A DNA stretch of 38,800 nucleotides from Oscillospiraceae bacterium (GTDB lineage: Bacteria > Bacillota > Clostridia > Saccharofermentanales > Saccharofermentanaceae): assembly GCA_902801755.1 (NCBI GenBank), contig CADCJM010000006.1:1-38800 (forward strand), written 5' to 3'. The translations under genes were made by a program, and so were the position numbers. A model generated the notes under the pieces. The model did not search any database. It was not told where the DNA came from and worked only from the letters and a program-made list of their open reading frames with translations. The stretch's first letter is position 1, and every line of letters begins with the position of its first letter. Below are positions 33,475 through 38,800 of this stretch, piece after piece.

Positions 33475-35856
33475 CTACATTTCCTTGATATATTTTGTTG
33501 CCCTGTCATTCAGGATCTTAATAACATCATCCATGGAACGGTCACCTGCATAATATGGTGCGATCTCTTCGAAAATGAATCTCGTTATCTCAGGATCCTC
33601 GTAATAGTATTTGGATATCGTGGACATGCTGTTAAGGAAACTCTTCTGCATTTCATCTGTTGAGTACTTGACACCATAAGCCATTTCCACACCAGGAGCA
33701 GGGATCGTGGCTCCACTTTCAACAGAGGCACGGTAAAGCTTAAAATCATCATTGTTATATTTTGCAAGGAGTTCAATATTCCTGGCCATTATCTCCTTAT
33801 TGGTAACAATATTTAAGAATCCGCAATCATCAGGCCCAAAGGCAGAACCGGAAAACAGGAAATTAATAAACTTTTTGCAGCCTTCTTTCACATCTGTGGA
33901 TGCAGACACTGATATTGTCTCATATGCTTTAAATCTGGGACCGGCTGCATCTTCCGACGGTGTTCCGATAATGACATAATTACCTTTTTGCGTTTTGCAC
34001 ATCTTCACAAAATCAAGATAACAGGATATCTCTCCGTAACAGCATTCACTTCTATGTCTGAGATTCCAATCAGAAATATATTCAGGTGGCACGCTTAGTT
34101 CATCTTCATAAGGGAAATTCTCCTTCGCATAGTCGACTGCACGTTTGAACTGCTCCGTTCCGAAATCGACCTTATCACCCTCTATAGCACTTTTAGTGTC
34201 TAAGCAGGACATAATAAAAGTCTTTTTGTTGAAATACCATTCATTCGGAAGATCATAAGGCGAATATCCGTTCAGATCTTCTTTTATCATCTTTTCGAAT
34301 TCATCAAACGTAATTCCGGATGCACCGTCCTTCAACAGATCGGTATTTGTAACCATACCTTCTATCTTTAAAGTGACCGGAAGGAAATAGAGCTTGCCGT
34401 TCACAGTTCCTGCTTCGATAATGTTCTTATACTGTTTATCCATTACCTCAGGTTCAAGGAAACCTGTCAGATCCATAAAGATATCATCGCGCATCGCATA
34501 TGTGTTCTGAACGTCGATTACGATGTCAGGAGCTTCGTTTCCTTTAAGCTCCTGAATCATTTTATATGCAGGAGTATCTCCGCCATTTCCCAAAGATTTA
34601 ACAACCTCAGCCAAAGACTCGTCAGTATTACTCTTGTCCCATAATCTTATAAGATATTCATTATCTGTCTTGTTGAATTCTGATATGGCTCTATAAAGAT
34701 AATCTGATACTCCATTATTATATGCAGACGGCGCGATCTCAATTATCTGTTTACCTGCATGTGGATTTTTCTCTACTTTCTTCAGCACCGTAATATATTC
34801 TTTTTGTGTAGGATTAGTAATACCATATGATTCCTGCACAGAATCTAAAAGAACAGTCCGCTCTTCAGTACAACTCAGGATTGTTGTAAAGCACGATCTC
34901 ATTTCTGAGGAATCATAAGAAAACACCGGAGTATACCATGTGCTGTCCACCATGAGCTTTGTAGTCATGTTATTTGTATCATACTTCTCAACTCTGCCCA
35001 TAGAAGTGATCCTGCAAAGATCTCCAAGATCCGTAGCCTTAAAGTCCAATAAGCTTAAGGTCTTATCATCTGTATCCTGGAGGCTCTTTTTACTCTTCAA
35101 TCTACCTGAATTCAAGTCGAATTCAACATTGATAAAACTGCCATTCTCTACACAGACAATATATAAAGATCCTTTAGCCTGATCCAGGGAAAAAGTGTCA
35201 AATATTACACTGAAATTGAGTGTCGATGTATCAAGAGCACCGACTAATTCTGAATCTTTGAATAATAACGGCGATATAGAACCATCAGGCATGCCCGAAG
35301 AATCCTCAACCGATACAACAGCATATTCGCCTATCATTGATACATTCCAGATCTCGTTTATAAAGGTATTCCCTTTATTCAACATGTCCTTAATATTTGT
35401 TACCTCTCCGGTCTCCGTATTGATATCTGCAAAAGCCGGATAGAATTTCCCGCCGCCATAATTAAGGAATATCGCAGTTTTTAAAGTTTTCCCTTCAGGA
35501 TCAGAACTGATCGAATAAACACATGGGAAAAAGCAATCTTCAGAACAGGACAGTTCCTTGCGGGAAATAAGATTTCCTTCAAAATCATATGTATCAAGGA
35601 CAGTTCTGGCTGAGCCCCATTTATCCTGAGATAACGGATACAGGCTGAACACCTTGTCATTACTCGTACAGATCCTGGCTTCTGCCACTTGCTCGTACTG
35701 ATGAATGTCTTTCTTCATCTCGAACTTCGTTGTCTCAAACCACGGATCATCTGCCTTAACCACGTTGTCCTTGTTCTTTCCTGCCTGACAAGACATAAGC
35801 ATGGGCATCAGCATAGCGACTGCCAGAGCAACAGCTAATAATTTAATCTTTCTCAT
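33475..35856 (-). CDS. Lipoprotein, N-terminal uncharacterised domain plus solute-binding-protein domain (copy 3, first in operon)
   Basis: This 793-residue paralogue has lipobox MLMSC with Cys23 and DDPWFETTKF after the linker. The N-terminal half carries the same beta-type repeats (LDTYDFEGN, DINTETGEV, EFDLNSGRL). The C-terminal half has the solute-binding features (KLYFLPVTLKIEGMV, FDEFEKMIKEDLNGYSPYDL, APYYAGDRSMDDVIKILNDR). It is the first gene transcribed of the three and probably carries the promoter in the 142-base AT-rich gap before it; no clear -35/-10 pair and no terminator for comF were found there. GGGGG lies 7 bases before the ATG. Confidence 0.85.
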   Translation of the reverse strand: MRKIKLLAVALAVAMLMPMLMSCQAGKNKDNVVKADDPWFETTKFEMKKDIHQYEQVAEARICTSNDKVFSLYPLSQDKWGSARTVLDTYDFEGNLISRKELSCSEDCFFPCVYSISSDPEGKTLKTAIFLNYGGGKFYPAFADINTETGEVTNIKDMLNKGNTFINEIWNVSMIGEYAVVSVEDSSGMPDGSISPLLFKDSELVGALDTSTLNFSVIFDTFSLDQAKGSLYIVCVENGSFINVEFDLNSGRLKSKKSLQDTDDKTLSLLDFKATDLGDLCRITSMGRVEKYDTNNMTTKLMVDSTWYTPVFSYDSSEMRSCFTTILSCTEERTVLLDSVQESYGITNPTQKEYITVLKKVEKNPHAGKQIIEIAPSAYNNGVSDYLYRAISEFNKTDNEYLIRLWDKSNTDESLAEVVKSLGNGGDTPAYKMIQELKGNEAPDIVIDVQNTYAMRDDIFMDLTGFLEPEVMDKQYKNIIEAGTVNGKLYFLPVTLKIEGMVTNTDLLKDGASGITFDEFEKMIKEDLNGYSPYDLPNEWYFNKKTFIMSCLDTKSAIEGDKVDFGTEQFKRAVDYAKENFPYEDELSVPPEYISDWNLRHRSECCYGEISCYLDFVKMCKTQKGNYVIIGTPSEDAAGPRFKAYETISVSASTDVKEGCKKFINFLFSGSAFGPDDCGFLNIVTNKEIMARNIELLAKYNNDDFKLYRASVESGATIPAPGVEMAYGVKYSTDEMQKSFLNSMSTISKYYYEDPEITRFIFEEIAPYYAGDRSMDDVIKILNDRATKYIKEM

Positions 35857-35998
35857 AATGAAACCCCCACAAAAACAGAAAAAACAAATTACCTAAATAG
35901 TTCCCCAAAATGCGGCATCAATTTTCTTTGAATTAATTTCATACTAAAGCGAAATTACATCAAATCGGCATCGAAAATATCATCATTTTGTCTGCTTT

Positions 35999-36799
35999 TT
36001 AGAAAGGCTCTGCGTTCTTGACCGTTCTGTTGCCGGCAAGTGCGACGCAAAGGACTTTTGCCGCACCTGCTTTATATAGTGCTTTTGCAGCTTCATGAAG
36101 GGTTGCACCTGTCGTAGCGACATCATCGGCAACAATGATCCTAAGTCCTCTTACATCCCAGCCGTCGTTTACTTTGAAGGCATCTTTTACGTTGCCTTCT
36201 CTCCTGCTGCTGTCATTGATCTCAGATTGTCTTCCTGTATCCCTGGTCCTGATAAGGCAGTCTTCAGCTGCAGGAATGCCATTGATCTTCGCTGCCGGAT
36301 AACAGATCTCATACGCCTGGTTAAAGCCTCTTTCCTCTAGTCTCTTCTCCGACAGTGGAACCGGAACAATAAGATCTGCCTTAATCCCTTCATTGCGCAT
36401 ACAGGACCCGAGTATAATTCCGAAGAGCCTTGCAAGCTCTACATTCTTACCGAATTTAATTCTTGGAACGGCCCGTTCCAAAATGCCTTTATATGTGAAC
36501 GGCATGTAGAGAGCAAGGCCCGGGCACGGGTCATTTTCGACTGGATTGGAAAGACAGAGGAACCATCTGTTATCCTCATCAACTGTGTTTGTCATGGAAA
36601 GGCACTTACCGCAGATATGCAGTTCAGACTCCATTCCATAGATTGCTCTGTAAAGAGTTTCGTAGTTTCCGAACCGGTCATCTGTATCGGCGACGCCGCC
36701 GCAGACCGCGCATTTGAAAGGAAGGATAAGTTCTGCCGCCCTCTTAAATGCTTCTCTTACTTCGTTTGGGATTAATGATTTTTCTGACGATCTCCGCAC
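35999..36799 (-). CDS. comF: ComF family phosphoribosyltransferase-like protein
   Basis: ComF is a cytosolic protein needed for natural transformation in several bacteria, working with the ComEC/ComFA DNA uptake path. The 266-residue protein has an N-terminal zinc-finger-like part (CAVC near 33-36 and CGKC about 25-30 residues later) and a type I phosphoribosyltransferase fold with VPVPLSEKRLEERGFNQA and the PRPP loop IIVADDVATTGAT. It starts with GTG at 36799, overlapping the recD2 stop (TAGTG) by one base, with AGGAA 7 bases upstream inside recD2. The pair is therefore translationally coupled, as recD2-comF often are in Clostridia. Confidence 0.93.
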   Translation of the reverse strand: MRRSSEKSLIPNEVREAFKRAAELILPFKCAVCGGVADTDDRFGNYETLYRAIYGMESELHICGKCLSMTNTVDEDNRWFLCLSNPVENDPCPGLALYMPFTYKGILERAVPRIKFGKNVELARLFGIILGSCMRNEGIKADLIVPVPLSEKRLEERGFNQAYEICYPAAKINGIPAAEDCLIRTRDTGRQSEINDSSRREGNVKDAFKVNDGWDVRGLRIIVADDVATTGATLHEAAKALYKAGAAKVLCVALAGNRTVKNAEPF

Positions 36800-38310
36800 T
36801 ACTTATTCCTGCGGAAATCAACAGTCTTCAGAAGATCCTTAAGACACGTCTCACGGATCTCACCCTTTGGTGCCTTTAAGAACTTCTGAAGTGTTCCTTC
36901 AAGTTCAACGATGGTAACGTTCATCTTGCCCCTCGTTACCGCCGTATAGAGCAGGCTGCGCTTATAAAGGAGCATATTCATCTTGCCCAAAGCGATAATG
37001 ACCCTGTCAAATTCGCAGCCCTGTGACTTATGGACCGTAACGGCATAAGCCAGATCGATATTCTCCAAAAGCTTACCCTTATACTCGGCAGATTTGCCTT
37101 CATCGAAAGTGATAGTGACGCTTCCCTTCAAAGGATCGATATCACTTACAACACCGAGCTCACCGTTGAATATGCCCTGCAATACCTCACCCGTAACAGG
37201 ATCTATCCATTCGGTCTGGTAATCGTTCTTATTCTGCATGACCTTATCACCGACATGAAGTGTCAGGCTCTGGCCGCGTTTAATAACCTTCAGTTCATCT
37301 TTTACTTCAAGCGCCTGGATAAGCTTATTAAGCTGCACTGTACCCAAAGCGACATTCTCGTTCTTGGTAGGCGTAAGACAGATAAGGTCTTCATTCTTAT
37401 GTTCAAGAACGAGCCTTGCGATCGTATCCTGCGCTTCTTCTTCAGTCTTGCAGCTGATTATCTCAAAATCACCGCCTGACCTGTCCGGCTCAGCACCTTC
37501 AAGAATGAGTCCGGCATTCGCAGCGATAGAGCCGTCATCAGACTGTCTGTGCAAAGCATCGAGCCTTATCTTCGGTATTGAATTACAGGACAAAAGGTCT
37601 CTTAAGATATCTCCTGAACCTACTGAAGGAAGCTGGTCCGGGTCGCCAACAAGGATTATCGACGTGCCCTTATCAACGGCATCGAGAAGATGCCTGAACA
37701 GCATCGTGTCCACCATCGACATCTCATCGATGACTATAACTCTGCATACTATCGGATTATCTTTCCCATGCACGAAAAGGAGGCTGTTATACTGCCCTGC
37801 CCTGTCGTCAGGAAGCAGTTCATCGTCATCAGTACTGACAGTTCTTCTAACGCCCAGAAGCCTGTGAATAGTGGATGCTTCGGTGCCGCTCGCCTCCGAC
37901 AGTTTCTTCGCAGCTCTCCCTGTAGGAGCGGCAAATACACAGCTGATCTTATTCCTTCTGAAGTACTCGCCCAAAACGCCCATAATGGTCGTCTTGCCGG
38001 TACCGGGGCCGCCCGTAATAACGCTTATGGGACTGTACATGCAAAGATAAAGAGCATCAAGCTGCGACTTGTCTGGAATGATCCCCAGATCGGAAGCGAC
38101 TTCCCTTATTATCCTGTCGCTCTCATCCCTTGCCGGAGGATTCGTCTTCATCTTCAGCATCTCATTGATGCGCCTCTCAATGGCAAGTTCAGAAGCAAAA
38201 TAGCTCATGGTGGCAAACCTTGCATCATTGTCCTCCACATCACAGACCGCGCACTTGCCGTTATCGTATTTATAAACGGCTATACGCTTGTCTTCTATCG
38301 CAAGTGATAC
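36799..38310 (-). CDS. recD2: RecD2-type DNA helicase, 5' end lost at a contig junction
   Basis: This superfamily 1B 5'-3' DNA helicase acts in repair. Visible motifs in order are ITGGPGTGKTT (Walker A), VIDEMSMVDTMLF (motif II), GDPDQLPSVGSGDIL (motif III), an SH3-like domain (KVMQNKNDY ... GELGVVSDID), TVHKSQGCEFDRVII and LLYTAVTRGK. RecD2 proteins are about 720-750 residues; only about 500 are present. The missing part is the N-terminal OB and helix-hairpin-helix region. The frame stays open to 38484, but residues beyond about 38310 are the antisense of a GLUG-repeat protein and do not belong to RecD2. I therefore call it truncated by an artificial junction, not a short natural form. Confidence 0.88.
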   Translation of the reverse strand, partial: VSLAIEDKRIAVYKYDNGKCAVCDVEDNDARFATMSYFASELAIERRINEMLKMKTNPPARDESDRIIREVASDLGIIPDKSQLDALYLCMYSPISVITGGPGTGKTTIMGVLGEYFRRNKISCVFAAPTGRAAKKLSEASGTEASTIHRLLGVRRTVSTDDDELLPDDRAGQYNSLLFVHGKDNPIVCRVIVIDEMSMVDTMLFRHLLDAVDKGTSIILVGDPDQLPSVGSGDILRDLLSCNSIPKIRLDALHRQSDDGSIAANAGLILEGAEPDRSGGDFEIISCKTEEEAQDTIARLVLEHKNEDLICLTPTKNENVALGTVQLNKLIQALEVKDELKVIKRGQSLTLHVGDKVMQNKNDYQTEWIDPVTGEVLQGIFNGELGVVSDIDPLKGSVTITFDEGKSAEYKGKLLENIDLAYAVTVHKSQGCEFDRVIIALGKMNMLLYKRSLLYTAVTRGKMNVTIVELEGTLQKFLKAPKGEIRETCLKDLLKTVDFRRNK

Positions 38311-38311
38311 G

Positions 38312-38700
38312 GGGGATCTTGTCACGCGCAAAGATCTTTCTCTGGAAAAGGCATATGAAGTGAATGAAGGAGCAGTTGCCCGCTGTATGAATGCGGGTCC
38401 TGTACGTGCGGAAACCAATGCGGGGGGAATCGTTGGCAGCATCGGTTTTGAGCTTGCGTTTGATATGGAAGATTCGCTCAACACATCCGAACTTTTAACC
38501 CTGCACGCCGAGCAGACCCTCTTTGCTGTGATTCGCGCCTGCCGAAACAGTGCGGAAGTTGTTTCACGCAGCGATGCAGCGGGGGGAATTTCGGGGCGTA
38601 TGGATGCCGGTGCAGCGATTGACTGTATAGCGTCCGGCCGTATTTCTGCCCAGAACGGTGATTATGCGGGCGGTATTGCAGGCCTTTCCAAGGGAACTAT
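38312..38700 (+). CDS. Internal fragment of a GLUG-repeat surface protein
   Basis: The plus-strand frame gives about 130 residues without start or stop of its own. It contains GLUG-type repeats: NAGPVRAETNAGGIVGSI, then SRSDAAGGISGRMDAGAAID, then NGDYAGGIAGLSKGTISRC. The spacing and wording resemble large secreted proteins of Oscillospiraceae. It is opposite in strand to the recD2 piece it touches, and both ends are broken, so it comes from another place or another genome. Confidence 0.75.
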
Positions 38701-38799
38701 CAGCAGATGCTGGAGTCGGAGTGGGTAGCCTCGTTGCGCAGTCGTTATCCCATACAGATAAACCAAGAAATATTGAAAACAGTAAACCAGTATCAATGA
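38695..38799 (+). CDS. C-terminal fragment of a peptidyl-prolyl isomerase-like protein
   Basis: A frame different from the GLUG fragment reads NYQQMLESEWVASLRSRYPI and continues QINQEILKTVNQYQ to a stop at 38797-38799. This resembles the last residues of SurA/PpiC-type foldases of Bacteroidota, which often end in a W-x-x-x-L-R-x-x-Y pattern followed by x-V/I-N-x-E/D-V/I-L-K-T. The match is from memory and short. It cannot be part of the Gram-positive genome described by the rest of the window. Confidence 0.5.
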   Translation, partial: NYQQMLESEWVASLRSRYPIQINQEILKTVNQYQ

Positions 38800-38800
38800 A

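Noticed and set aside
38311..38484. The N-terminal extension of the helicase frame up to 38484.
   Set aside because: It is antisense to GLUG repeats and lies beyond the contig junction, so it was left out of the RecD2 feature.

Overview
The window looks like a metagenomic contig from an anaerobic, low-to-mid GC member of the Clostridia (Bacillota). The evidence is strong AGGAGG-type ribosome binding sites, a class B sortase pilus locus, a NadD-YqeK fusion, an HD-GYP protein with a 7TM-type sensor, and Gram-positive lipoprotein signals. I cannot place it below class level. No rRNA, tRNA, CRISPR array, phage or insertion sequence was recognised.

Region 1 (1-11.4 kb, minus strand) is a surface pilus/adhesin locus. 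In transcription order it holds a 2511-residue InlB-repeat adhesin with stacked isopeptide-type domains, a 406-residue Spy0128/FctA-like pilin, a signal-peptidase-like protein, a class B sortase, and the start of a multi-pass membrane protein. The signal-peptidase-like protein has Asp and Gly where the catalytic Ser and Lys belong, as in streptococcal SipA. The order and parts match Streptococcus FCT pilus loci, so I read it as one machine: shaft, tip or large adhesin, assembly factor and polymerising sortase. Stem-loops between genes may set the dosage of the parts.

Region 2 (11.4-16.9 kb) has a MATE exporter (+), an HD-GYP signalling protein (-), biotin ligase/repressor birA (+) and the competence DNA receptor comEA (-). 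Opposing terminators separate the first convergent pair. birA and comEA abut stop codon to stop codon.

Region 3 (16.9-27.4 kb, minus strand) holds two housekeeping operons: ACT-protein/hom/purD/nadD-yqeK/rsfS, and argS/M3 peptidase/rsmF-like/rdgB. A duplicated stem-loop repeat lies between them.

Region 4 (27.5-36.8 kb) has an MraY-family transferase (+) with a changed histidine motif. Next is a tandem family of three ~794-residue lipoproteins (-), each an uncharacterised N-terminal domain plus a solute-binding-protein domain, with no transporter beside them. comF and a 5'-truncated recD2 (-) follow.

Region 5 (38.3-38.8 kb) is not continuous with the rest. recD2 breaks off and is joined to part of a GLUG-repeat surface protein on the other strand. 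That in turn is joined to the last ~30 codons of what looks like a Bacteroidota peptidyl-prolyl isomerase. This end is best treated as an assembly or amplification chimera.
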